Shown here one piece after another: positions 9,077-17,027 of a stretch of DNA of 64,000 bases. The notes beneath the pieces are model-generated. The model worked only from the letters and a program-made list of their open reading frames with translations. It had not been told where the DNA came from and searched no databases. Position 1 is the first letter of the stretch; each line of letters opens with the position of its first letter. The position numbers were made by a program, and so were the translations under genes. Source of the DNA: Bacilli bacterium (GTDB lineage: Bacteria > Bacillota_I > Bacilli_A > RFN20 > CAG-288); the NCBI GenBank assembly GCA_022647725.1, contig JALCLG010000001.1, positions 254,931 to 318,930 of the forward strand. The letters are read 5' to 3'.

Positions 9077-9694
9077 ATGGACGAACAAAATCCAAAAATC
9101 TTGCTTATCGAAGATTCTGACCTGCTCTTGGAGGGTCTCTCTTTCTTCATCGAATCCAAATCCGACTTCAAGGTTGTCGGAAAACTGAAGGATATTGCCG
9201 ATGTCTTCGATTTCCTGAAGAGGAACAAAGTCAACATCGTCTTATCCGACATCATGACGATGAACAACCATAATGCCATTGACTATGTCCCGAAGATCAA
9301 GAAGGACTTCCCTGGCATCAAGGTTATCTTGATGACCTCTGTTATGGAAGTCACCTTCATCAAGCGGGCAAAGGAAGCCGGTGCCGATAGCTTCGTTTAT
9401 AAGAACATCCCGACCGAAGAACTCATTACGATTCTCAAGGATACCGCCAAGAATTACTCCATCTACCCCAATGAAAAGGTCAATGATGTCGAACAGTTCA
9501 AGAAGCTGACCGATATAGAGATGACCATTGTCCGTCTGGCCTGCCAAGGTCTCGACAACAAAGAGATCGCGGATAAGGCTGGTTACAGCGAGAAGACCAT
9601 CCGCAACTATGTCTCCGGCATTCTCGAGAAGACCGGGTTCCCCTCGATGAGTAAGCTCTGCATCTGGGCCACCAAGAACGGCTACATCGTCTAA
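9077..9694 (+). CDS. NarL/FixJ-type response regulator
   Basis: A 205-residue protein. The N-terminal receiver has acidic residues Glu12 and Asp13, phospho-acceptor Asp58 in IVLSDIM and a conserved switch Thr in LMTS. The C-terminal LuxR-type helix-turn-helix (about residues 140-200) includes LTDIEMTIVRLACQG and NKEIADKAGYSEKTIRNY. It is the likely DNA-binding output of the relay formed with the HPt protein and the hybrid kinase upstream. GGGAGAAA precedes the ATG. Its own promoter allows expression separate from the kinase. Target genes are unknown; the palindrome at 5453 is a candidate site. Confidence 0.9.
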   Translation: MDEQNPKILLIEDSDLLLEGLSFFIESKSDFKVVGKLKDIADVFDFLKRNKVNIVLSDIMTMNNHNAIDYVPKIKKDFPGIKVILMTSVMEVTFIKRAKEAGADSFVYKNIPTEELITILKDTAKNYSIYPNEKVNDVEQFKKLTDIEMTIVRLACQGLDNKEIADKAGYSEKTIRNYVSGILEKTGFPSMSKLCIWATKNGYIV

Positions 9695-9707
9695 CAGAAG
9701 AAACACC

Positions 9708-9740
9708 AAAAGAGGCCTGACAGTCTGTCAGGCCTCTTTT
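9708..9740. terminator. Bidirectional terminator between convergent regulators
   Basis: A perfect 15-bp stem (AAAAGAGGCCTGACA and its complement) around a three-base loop, with A/T runs on both sides. It serves the response regulator (+) and the XRE gene (-). Confidence 0.9.
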
Positions 9741-9743
9741 CTT

Positions 9744-10718
9744 TTAGTCGTTATCCGTATCCTTATCATCATCGTCATCAATATCGGTATCGATGCCGTG
9801 ATGAATGGCTTTGTCAACGGCCGAGAAGATGGTGTAGTAGATAGGAATAGCGAAGAACATCACCCATTCCGGATGCCAGGCCCCATAAAGCATGCCGAAG
9901 AGAACATAAAGGCCCGCCACCAGCACCGGGAAACAGAAGTCGCAGAATTTCTTTTTCCGTAAGGCTTCGATGGCACTGGAAACTAACGGAATCAGGAAGA
10001 ACACCAGCCAGCAGGTGCCCCAGCCTTGGACGGGATCCTTGATGAAGACACCTAAGAGGACATAGGCAATGACGCAAAGCATCGAGACGATGCCCGAGAC
10101 AACATCCTGGATCAGATGATAGCGGTGGTTCCGTTTTTGGTCGCTAGCGCTGGTGAAAGGGGTGATTTTCACACTGCCAGGTTCGACATGAACTCCGCTG
10201 CCATCCTTGGAGGTGATATGGATGCCATGGGAATCAATCGACCCGGAATCTTCCCCATCCGTGAAATGGATGCCGGAGGAATCCATATGGAACTCCGAGG
10301 TATGTTTAGCCGAGGAACCGTCGGAAGCCGCCTCCGTTTTTGCGGAATCATCGGGGGTCTGATTGGCTTTGGTTTCTTCCGGCTTCGCTTGTTCCGGCTT
10401 TGCTTGTTCCGGCTTCGCTTGTTCCGGTTTGTCAACTGCCGGTTGAGTCGTTTCCGGAGCGGCTGCCTTGGCAGCATTCTGCTCCTTCTCATTCTTGGCG
10501 ATGTCTTCGACGGACTGATCGGTCTTGAGCAATTCATCCAGCGAGATGTTATAGATCTTGGCCAGACAGATCAGATTATCCGTATCCGGACTGGCTTCGG
10601 CCCGTTCCCATTTGCTGACAGCCTGACGGGATAAGCCGAGCTTATCCGCCAACTCCTCCTGACTCAAGCCACTCTGCTTCCTTAATTCAACCAAACGGTT
10701 GGCGATGGTGATTGTCAT
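9744..10718 (-). CDS. XRE-family regulator fused to a membrane domain
   Basis: A 324-residue protein. Residues 1-65 are a Cro/CI-type helix-turn-helix (LSQEELADKLGLSRQAVSKW). A low-complexity linker follows (Lys/Glu/Pro/Ala) with three tandem PEQAK units, then a segment with repeated GIHI/GIHF beta-like motifs. Four hydrophobic helices come next (about residues 205-310), and the tail is Asp-rich. It would be a DNA-binding protein tethered to the membrane, perhaps sensing envelope state. AAGGAGGAAG precedes the ATG. It stands alone between a shared terminator and the phosphate transporter. The target is unknown. Confidence 0.85.
   Translation of the reverse strand: MTITIANRLVELRKQSGLSQEELADKLGLSRQAVSKWERAEASPDTDNLICLAKIYNISLDELLKTDQSVEDIAKNEKEQNAAKAAAPETTQPAVDKPEQAKPEQAKPEQAKPEETKANQTPDDSAKTEAASDGSSAKHTSEFHMDSSGIHFTDGEDSGSIDSHGIHITSKDGSGVHVEPGSVKITPFTSASDQKRNHRYHLIQDVVSGIVSMLCVIAYVLLGVFIKDPVQGWGTCWLVFFLIPLVSSAIEALRKKKFCDFCFPVLVAGLYVLFGMLYGAWHPEWVMFFAIPIYYTIFSAVDKAIHHGIDTDIDDDDDKDTDND
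10377..10421 (-). repeat. Three tandem 15-bp repeats encoding PEQAK units
   Basis: Three near-identical 15-base units (one C/T difference) followed by a degenerate fourth. In frame they code for Pro-Glu-Gln-Ala-Lys in the linker of the XRE membrane protein. Copy number is likely to vary between strains. Confidence 0.85.
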
Positions 10719-10872
10719 TTTGTCTTCCTCCTTAACGCTCTCAGTTTAGGAAAATATCTACCCAAAAGACTACCGCCTTTGGTTTCACTCTGTCAACCTT
10801 TGGTTGCACAAAGACAAAATGAAGGAAACAACTGCACCAGCAAAGACAAAGTTTTCAATTCTATAAAATCAA

Positions 10873-12606
10873 CTATGCGTGGGCAGAAGAAACCTTAGAA
10901 ATACGGTCACAGGCCCGTTCGCAAATGAAGTTGAAGTGATCACCGCAACGTTCGAGGTTACCGACAAGGTTAATGAAGACATTGGAGTTCTCCGGCTTGC
11001 ATTCACCGGAATTGAGGCGGTCCATATGGCCCTGAATCATCAAGGTACGCTGATTATCGATCTTGTCCTCCATGGCCTGGGAGTTGACCAGTAAAACCAG
11101 GGACGGTTTTTCAACGATGCTGTCGGCATTGGCAAACTGCTGGTTGAGCAGTACCTTCATCTCTTTGAGCTGATCATAGACGACCGGGGAGAACTCCAGG
11201 TTCTCTTCTACGGCATGCTTGGTATAGCCCGTGACGTTATCGGCAACCTCCGTCAGACGGATGATATCAGCAATATCCAGCTGCATCTTCCCTAAACGGG
11301 CGTTAGCTTCATCGGAGGCACCGGCCGAGACAATCTGCAGGATGAAGGCCGTCAGCTTTCTCGACATCGTCAGCACCTGGTTCTGAATGGCATCGATTTC
11401 CGTCTTCTTCTCCTCATCATGATTGATGAAGGCATCAATGGCTAAGTTCAGGTCTTCCAGAGCTTTCTTGGCAATCAGATGGTAATAGGTGATGGCCTGA
11501 GAGTAAGCGATGGCGGTATTGGTAAGGAAGCGTTTATCGATGAGATCATCGGTATTCTCTTCCGGTGTCTTTTTCTTGTCCGGAACGAGAATCTGACTGA
11601 GTTTGACGAAGACCTTAATGAAGGGTAAGAAGAGAATGGTGCAGCAGACGTTGAAGAAGGTATGGAACATAGCAATCTGTTCCTGCGGAGAATCAGCAAA
11701 CCATTTCTGGAAGGTCCAGGCATTGAGATCCGGCAAGCAAATCAGGAGAATGAAGAAGATGAGGGAGCCGAAGACGTTGAACAATAAATGAATCATAGCG
11801 GCCCGTTTGCCGTTGATGGTGGAACCGATGGAGGAAATCAGGGCGGTCGAAGTCGAACCGATATTGGTGCCTAAGATCAGATAAAGGACACCGTTGCCGC
11901 TGCCGCCGACCACGACGCCAGCCATGGCCATGGCAATCACAATGGACGTGATGGCAGACGAAGACTGCACCGCAACGGTTAAGACAATGCCTAAGAAGAG
12001 CAATAGGAACGGATTGGTGATCTGGCTAAGCCACTGGGTGACGGCAGGCATGCCGTTGAAGATAGCCTGCATATACTGGGTCATCACGAAGAGACCTAGG
12101 AACAACAGGCCAAGACCGGTAATCAAAGTACCGGCATAGCCGACTTTTTCGTGTTTCTTGGAGAAAATCATCTCCAAAGCAATACCGACAATAGTCAAGG
12201 CAATCATCACCTGCGAGATCGGCAAATCGCCTAACGCCACGATCTGGGCCGTGATGGTGGTGCCGATATTGGCGCCCATGATGTAGGACGTTGCCTGAGC
12301 CAAGGTCATCACGCCGGCATTGACGAAGCCGACCACCATGACGGTCGTGGCACCGGAGGACTGCATGATCATTGTGGCTAAGGTACCGATGCCAACCCCG
12401 GCAAAGGGATTGTTGCTGGTCTTGCTGAAAAGTCTCTTAAGCCCGGTGGTCGCCAGTTTCTCGGTGGCCTCCTGCAAGAGCTTCATACCAACTAAAAAGG
12501 CGCCTAACGCGCCTATAATCAAAAGAGTATCCTTAACCAGTTCGGCTGTCGACATCGTATTCTCGCTTGCGAGGATCACAGAATTCAACCACGCTGTGTT
12601 ATTCAT
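10873..12606 (-). CDS. Na+/phosphate cotransporter with C-terminal PhoU-like domain
   Basis: A 577-residue protein. Residues 20-350 contain the two inverted Na/Pi cotransporter repeats, each with a Gln-Ser-Ser motif (IMQSSGATT and AVQSSSAIT) and a GANIGTT/GTNIGST sequence. The C-terminal 200 residues are helical and PhoU-like. It would import inorganic phosphate with Na+, or act as a related efflux or regulatory carrier. No strong ribosome site precedes the first ATG at 12606; MSTAEL, starting near 12552, is an alternative start that shortens the cytoplasmic leader. It is not clearly part of an operon. Confidence 0.85.
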   Translation of the reverse strand: MNNTAWLNSVILASENTMSTAELVKDTLLIIGALGAFLVGMKLLQEATEKLATTGLKRLFSKTSNNPFAGVGIGTLATMIMQSSGATTVMVVGFVNAGVMTLAQATSYIMGANIGTTITAQIVALGDLPISQVMIALTIVGIALEMIFSKKHEKVGYAGTLITGLGLLFLGLFVMTQYMQAIFNGMPAVTQWLSQITNPFLLLFLGIVLTVAVQSSSAITSIVIAMAMAGVVVGGSGNGVLYLILGTNIGSTSTALISSIGSTINGKRAAMIHLLFNVFGSLIFFILLICLPDLNAWTFQKWFADSPQEQIAMFHTFFNVCCTILFLPFIKVFVKLSQILVPDKKKTPEENTDDLIDKRFLTNTAIAYSQAITYYHLIAKKALEDLNLAIDAFINHDEEKKTEIDAIQNQVLTMSRKLTAFILQIVSAGASDEANARLGKMQLDIADIIRLTEVADNVTGYTKHAVEENLEFSPVVYDQLKEMKVLLNQQFANADSIVEKPSLVLLVNSQAMEDKIDNQRTLMIQGHMDRLNSGECKPENSNVFINLVGNLERCGDHFNFICERACDRISKVSSAHA

Positions 12607-12691
12607 TATTATGTTCTTTTATAAGTCAATTATAATTCTTTATGGGTAGCTTTTACAATTCCTTAACGGCTAAGCTAAGCGCTTTCTTTCA

Positions 12692-12721
12692 CAAAAAAGC
12701 GAGGCGTTCAGCCTCGCTTAA
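12692..12721 (-). terminator. Terminator of the TetR-AsnA operon
   Basis: AAGCGAGGC and GCCTCGCTT pair around a five-base loop. On the minus strand the stem is followed by a run of six T. It lies just after the last gene of the operon (12744). Confidence 0.85.
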
Positions 12722-12743
12722 CTTTGCTGCTTGGAAAGCCGGT

Positions 12744-14189
12744 TTATTTCCGTCCGTTGACGGCTAATTTGACAACTTCGTAAGCACCGTCATAGTAGCC
12801 TTGATGGGCCAGTTTCTCAATCTGATACGTAAGATGAATCAGAATCTCCTTGTCGTCAAGAAGACGGTCCAGCATTAAGGACATGGAGACCTCATCCTGA
12901 CATTCGAAGGTGGAATCTCCCATCTCCTGACCATGGATGGCCCCGAAGACTTCGTGGCCGCCGATATGGCGCATATAGACCTTCGGAATCGGATAGTAGG
13001 CTAACTCACTGGGCTTGGTGATCAAAAGGTCGCAGGCTCGCATCAGAAGGTTGGTGGAATAGACCGCCGGGAAGATATCCTTGTGGTAGATGGCATAGAT
13101 GCCCTCGACATAGGAAGTCTGGGCCTTCGTGGCAAAATCCTGTAAGGAGGCATAGTCGTCGAAGAAGGTCTGCATCTCCTCTTTCAGTTCAGGAAGGTTC
13201 TTCAGCAGATAGTTCCACATATCGAGATGGTCGCCGAAGTTGATGAAGAGAGCAACCTTCTTGTCCTTGACCGCCGGCAGAAGATGCTTGATCATTTCCA
13301 GGAAGAGCTTGCCTGCGGCGCCGGCACCGCCCACCGTCATCAGCATCCGGACCGGTTCGCCTTTGGTTAACCGTTCCCGGCGCCGCTGATTATCCATCGG
13401 GATGTTCCGGACCAGCTCATCATCGACGTAGCAGCCGACATCGTAAAGATCCTTCTCCGGCATGCCCTTTAACGGGGTCTTGGCCATGCCGTTAAGCATC
13501 TTGTAGCCCAAATAGGCAAAAGGCGTCTGCACCGTATGGATGGCACCTTCGCTTAGATGAAGAGCCATCGGCCAGTTGTCCGGGATGGCATTGACGACAT
13601 GCGTCATTTCGGCATGGACGGCCGCCTGACTAGGCCAGACATGGGTTGCAATATAAGGCATATCCTTAGGAATATCCCGGAACAGCGGAACCAAAAGTTC
13701 GCTGTTCTTCTGATCCATTGAGTTGTAGTCGATCTTACGGAAGCCTTCGCTGTTGAGGGGTTCCCAAAACAGGTGATTGAAAAGATAGGAGACCTGGGAG
13801 ATCTTGCTGGCCTTGGAATAAAGGTCGTTCTGATAACGGATCATCTTGCTGCCGGTGGCATCAAAGGAGGCAAGATCCAGCCAATAAGGGGTGTAGCCAA
13901 GGGCATGGGCGCAGCTGGCCATGGCAATGGAGATCCGGTAATGGCCGAAGCCCATGCGGATGTTGCCGATGATGATGCCTTTGGGATCAAAAGCCATCGG
14001 CTGGTTGCTGAGAACCAGATTCTGAACACCCATCGCCGCCAATGTCGGAACCGGCTGAGCTGCCAAATGATAGACCTTCTTGGAGTCATCGCCGAACTTT
14101 CGGAGATACTTTTGCTTGCTTTTGCGGCCTTTGCGGATGGTTCCCTTATCAATCGGATTGCCGAAGATGACAGATGATTTGTCTTGCAT
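12744..14189 (-). CDS. GT-B-like glycosyltransferase of unknown substrate
   Basis: A 481-residue soluble protein. An early GNIRMGFGHYRIS segment (about residue 76) resembles the N-terminal glycine-rich loop of MGDG synthase/MurG-like GT-B enzymes. A second glycine-rich segment (LMTVGGAGAAGK) and a late CDLLITKPSELAYYPIP region with following His/Glu residues fit the nucleotide-sugar-binding half. The specific family was not recognised, so donor and acceptor are unknown; glycolipid synthesis is one possibility. It is the last gene of a tight operon, with 11 bases between it and the hydrolase. Confidence 0.6.
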   Translation of the reverse strand: MQDKSSVIFGNPIDKGTIRKGRKSKQKYLRKFGDDSKKVYHLAAQPVPTLAAMGVQNLVLSNQPMAFDPKGIIIGNIRMGFGHYRISIAMASCAHALGYTPYWLDLASFDATGSKMIRYQNDLYSKASKISQVSYLFNHLFWEPLNSEGFRKIDYNSMDQKNSELLVPLFRDIPKDMPYIATHVWPSQAAVHAEMTHVVNAIPDNWPMALHLSEGAIHTVQTPFAYLGYKMLNGMAKTPLKGMPEKDLYDVGCYVDDELVRNIPMDNQRRRERLTKGEPVRMLMTVGGAGAAGKLFLEMIKHLLPAVKDKKVALFINFGDHLDMWNYLLKNLPELKEEMQTFFDDYASLQDFATKAQTSYVEGIYAIYHKDIFPAVYSTNLLMRACDLLITKPSELAYYPIPKVYMRHIGGHEVFGAIHGQEMGDSTFECQDEVSMSLMLDRLLDDKEILIHLTYQIEKLAHQGYYDGAYEVVKLAVNGRK

Positions 14190-14200
14190 AGGATTCTCCT

Positions 14201-14965
14201 TTAGCGAAGCTGCTGACGCTTGGTTTCTTCATGGGCAAGGAATTCCTTGCAAACCTGGAAGACTTCTTCACAATCGACATCCAGCGGTAACAGATGCGAG
14301 CTCTTCTCAACCACATGAAGGTGCTTGTCTTTCGAAGCAGTCTTGCTCATCACCTTTCGGATGCCGCTTTTGGCAACCATCGCATCTTTTCTTGAATAGA
14401 AAACCAAGAAAGGACAGCTGACCTGCGTCAGAACCTTGCGGCAGGCTTTGCTCAGAGTCAGCAGGTCGGCTAACGACTTATAGTAGAAGCCATCCTGTCC
14501 GATCATGTACTGTTCGTTATGGTCGACCAAGGTGAGCGGCTTCCACAGAAATTTGGCTTTCGTCTTCTTAAGCAGGTAACTGATGTTGCTGAACCATGGC
14601 TTGACCACGACAGCCGGCTCAAAGAGAATCAGGCCCGTTAACGGATAGTGGCTGGCCAGAAGCAAAGAGAGCGCACCGCCCATGGAATAGCCTAAGACAT
14701 AAAGGCTGGGATAGAGGGCTTTGGCCGCTAAGTACTGTTCCTCGACGGAATGGTACCAGACGACATCATCCGTCTGCCTTTGTTCATCCTTATCAAAGCC
14801 ATTGCCCTTGACCTGAATGACCTGGACGGTATAGCCCTCTTCATTCAGGGCCTGAGCCGCCAGATAGAGTTCCACCGGCGAACCGCCGAAACCCGGAATC
14901 ATGAAAACCGCAGCATCCTTCGTTCCTTGCAACGTATAACCTTTCTTCAATTCTTTTAAATCCAT
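14201..14965 (-). CDS. Alpha/beta hydrolase (carboxylesterase/monoacylglycerol lipase-like)
   Basis: A 254-residue protein starting at the ATG five bases after the asnA stop; a longer in-frame start inside asnA is less likely. The oxyanion-loop region (MIPGFGGSP) and the nucleophile elbow GYSMGG with Ser94 are clear. A late Asp (YSRKDAMV) and His (KSSHLLPLD) complete a plausible catalytic triad. Size and layout match Est30-type esterases that cleave short acyl esters or monoglycerides. The substrate is not known. Its place beside a GT-B-like protein could point to lipid or glycolipid turnover. Confidence 0.85.
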   Translation of the reverse strand: MDLKELKKGYTLQGTKDAAVFMIPGFGGSPVELYLAAQALNEEGYTVQVIQVKGNGFDKDEQRQTDDVVWYHSVEEQYLAAKALYPSLYVLGYSMGGALSLLLASHYPLTGLILFEPAVVVKPWFSNISYLLKKTKAKFLWKPLTLVDHNEQYMIGQDGFYYKSLADLLTLSKACRKVLTQVSCPFLVFYSRKDAMVAKSGIRKVMSKTASKDKHLHVVEKSSHLLPLDVDCEEVFQVCKEFLAHEETKRQQLR

Positions 14966-14970
14966 TGTGA

Positions 14971-15981
14971 TTAGAGCAGGAAGATTCCATGCTCTTGGCA
15001 TTCCTTAACCATCTTATCAGGCCATAACGAGGATTGGACTTCACCGATATGGGCTTTTCTTAGGAAGAACATGCAAAGACGCGACTGACCGATACCGCCC
15101 CCGATCGTTAAAGGAAGCTTGTCTTCCAGGATGGCTTTCTGGAAAGGAAGCTTGGTCCGCTCAAGGCAGCCGGCTTCCTTGAGCTGGCTGGCCAAGGAAG
15201 TCCTGTCGACCCGGATGCCCATGGAAGAAAGCTCTAAGGCAATATCCAACAAAGGATCATAGACCAGGATGTCGCCATTGAGGGACCAGTCATCATAGTC
15301 CGGAGCTCGGCCATCGTGAGGCAGACCATTGGAGAGCTTGGCGCCGATCTTCTCAATGAAGACCGCCTTCTTCTCCTTGCAGATACGGTATTCGCGTTCC
15401 TTAGGATTGGCTTTCGGGTACTTCTTCAAGAGGTCCTCGCTCGTAATAAAGAAGATGTCTTCCGGCAGGATCTCGTTGATGTAATCATACTGAATGGAAA
15501 GATACTTTTCCGTCTTGACGATGCTGGCGTAGATATCCTTGACTGTCTCTTCCAGATAAGTTAAGGTCCTATCTTTCTTCTCAATGACCTTCTCCCAGTC
15601 CCACTGGTCGACATACAGGGAATGGATGTTGTCCAGTTCCTCATCCCGGCGGATGGCGTTCATATCGGTATAGAGGCCCTTATGGACTTTGAAATCATAC
15701 TTGCCTAAGGCATACCGTTTCCATTTGGCCAAGGACTGGACGACCTCGCCCTGAACTCCCGGAATATCCTTGATGTCAAAACTGACCGGACGTTCCACGC
15801 CGTTAAGGTTGTCGTTTAAACCGGTGGTGGGATCCACAAACAGCGGCGCCGAGACACGCCTCAGATTCAAGGAGACGGCAAATTCCACCTGGAAGAAATC
15901 CTTGATGGTCTTGATGGCTTTCTGGGTCCCATAGAGATCCAGCGCCGAGACATATCCTTTCGGGAAAATCAGTTTGGCCAT
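14971..15981 (-). CDS. asnA: Aspartate-ammonia ligase (asparagine synthetase A)
   Basis: A 336-residue class II tRNA-synthetase-like enzyme, close to the usual 330. It makes asparagine from aspartate, ammonia and ATP. Recognisable segments are RRVSAPLF and GLNDNLNGVERPVSFD near the N-terminus, YTDMNAIRRDE in the middle, and LPLTIGGGIGQSRLCMF (ATP-binding motif 3) near the C-terminus. A GGAAAGGAC ribosome site precedes the ATG. It is the third gene of the TetR-led operon. Regulation by nitrogen or aspartate supply is possible but not shown. Confidence 0.95.
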   Translation of the reverse strand: MAKLIFPKGYVSALDLYGTQKAIKTIKDFFQVEFAVSLNLRRVSAPLFVDPTTGLNDNLNGVERPVSFDIKDIPGVQGEVVQSLAKWKRYALGKYDFKVHKGLYTDMNAIRRDEELDNIHSLYVDQWDWEKVIEKKDRTLTYLEETVKDIYASIVKTEKYLSIQYDYINEILPEDIFFITSEDLLKKYPKANPKEREYRICKEKKAVFIEKIGAKLSNGLPHDGRAPDYDDWSLNGDILVYDPLLDIALELSSMGIRVDRTSLASQLKEAGCLERTKLPFQKAILEDKLPLTIGGGIGQSRLCMFFLRKAHIGEVQSSLWPDKMVKECQEHGIFLL

Positions 15982-16004
15982 AATTCTTTGTCCTTTCCGG
16001 AAAC

Positions 16005-16318
16005 CTATTTGGCGGCCGTATGATTCTGCTCCGCCTGCTTGGCTAACATCATCTGCTCATACGCCTCTTCCTTCTTGGCATGCTCCGCTGCCAGGTCTGC
16101 CTTTTCCTTATCCCAGGCTTTGCCACGGATGTTCTTTCCAAGACTTCGGTTCCGACAAGCAAACCCTTTTCCTCATCGACGCGATGAGTCAGCTCGCCGG
16201 TAAAGCGTTTCGGATAGGAGAGGAAGTGAACCAATCCCCAGCTGATGGTTAGGCCTACGAAACATAGGAAAAATAGGGCTCCCCCGATGCCGACCCCGAT
16301 CCATCCGACGACCGGCAT
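16005..16318 (-). pseudogene. Small membrane protein gene with a single-base frameshift
   Basis: The ATG at 16318 lies two bases after the tetR stop. Residues 1-60 hold one transmembrane helix and then a YPKRFTGELTHRVDEEKG segment. Around 16135 (a TTT run on the plus strand) the frame breaks: the annotated frame continues with a basic tail to 16049, whereas the neighbouring frame reads NIRGKAWDKEKADLAAEHAK and a coherent charged helix to a stop at 16005. Adding one A at the run restores an intact protein of about 104 residues. It may be a true mutation, a sequencing error, or less likely a programmed shift. Function unknown. Confidence 0.6.
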
Positions 16319-16320
16319 CC

Positions 16321-16893
16321 TTACTTATAAGCTCCGGTGAGAACCGTTTCGCCGAGCAACTGGATGGCCTGGGTGTAGTTGAGGCCTGTCTTTTTGAAGA
16401 AGTCGTTCTTATAGAACATTTCCATGCCGGCCGAAAGCAAGGAGACCAAGAAGGCCGCATTGGCATCCTCTTTGAGGGTGCCATCCTTCTTGCCCTGCTC
16501 AACTAAGAGCATGAAATACTGCCACTGGATTTCATAGTCTTCCAGAAGCTTCTTATAGATCATCGGCTCATAGACACTGAGCTCCGCGAGCTTAGCCATA
16601 TCGATGACCTTCTCTTTGGAGGTCGGGAAGGTGATGATGGCCAACAGCTTCTGCTTGGTGGAGAGGTTCTTATCTTCATAGATAGCCTTCTGTTTTTGGC
16701 CGATCTCGGCAAAGGATTCATCCAGAATCGTCAGATAGATATCTTCCTTGTTGTTGAAGTACTTGTAGATGGTCTTCTTGGCGATATGCATCGACGAAGC
16801 AATCTCATCGAGGGTGTTCTTCGGGCCGTACTGGTTGAAAAGGCGGACAAAGGCATTAATAATATCTTCTTTCATATTCGGGTTTGATCTCAT
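16321..16893 (-). CDS. TetR/AcrR family transcriptional regulator
   Basis: A 190-residue protein. Residues 10-55 form the TetR helix-turn-helix, with TLDEIASSMHIAKKTIYKYF typical of the family. The remainder is the helical ligand and dimer domain. It is the first gene of a five-gene minus-strand operon and is divergent from a GH2 gene. Inverted repeats fill the intergenic region, and one half-site overlaps its own ribosome site, so autorepression and control of the divergent gene are likely. The ligand is unknown. M7 is an alternative start. Confidence 0.9.
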   Translation of the reverse strand: MRSNPNMKEDIINAFVRLFNQYGPKNTLDEIASSMHIAKKTIYKYFNNKEDIYLTILDESFAEIGQKQKAIYEDKNLSTKQKLLAIITFPTSKEKVIDMAKLAELSVYEPMIYKKLLEDYEIQWQYFMLLVEQGKKDGTLKEDANAAFLVSLLSAGMEMFYKNDFFKKTGLNYTQAIQLLGETVLTGAYK

Positions 16894-16896
16894 ACG

Positions 16897-16972
16897 GAAA
16901 CTATTCTCCTTTCAAACGTTTCCAATAGTTTAATAAGAAACCCCTATCAAATCAAGAGTTTCTTAATAAAAC
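16897..16972. promoter_or_regulatory. Inverted repeats between tetR and the GH2 gene (putative operators)
   Basis: GAAACTATT (16897-16905) pairs with AATAGTTT (16924-16931). A second near-palindrome pairs GTTTAATAAGAAAC (16928-16941) with GTTTCTTAATAAAAC (16958-16972). Nested GTTTC/GAAAC half-sites in a divergent TetR promoter region are a typical operator arrangement. Confidence 0.5.
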
Positions 16973-17027
16973 TATCAAAAAGCGTTTTTTTGGAAAACCC
17001 TTTTTCTTTTTTCGGTGTCCACGTATA

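Noticed and set aside
10377..10421. The 15-bp tandem repeats as a CRISPR or short direct-repeat array
   Set aside because: No spacers; the units are in frame and code for PEQAK linker residues.
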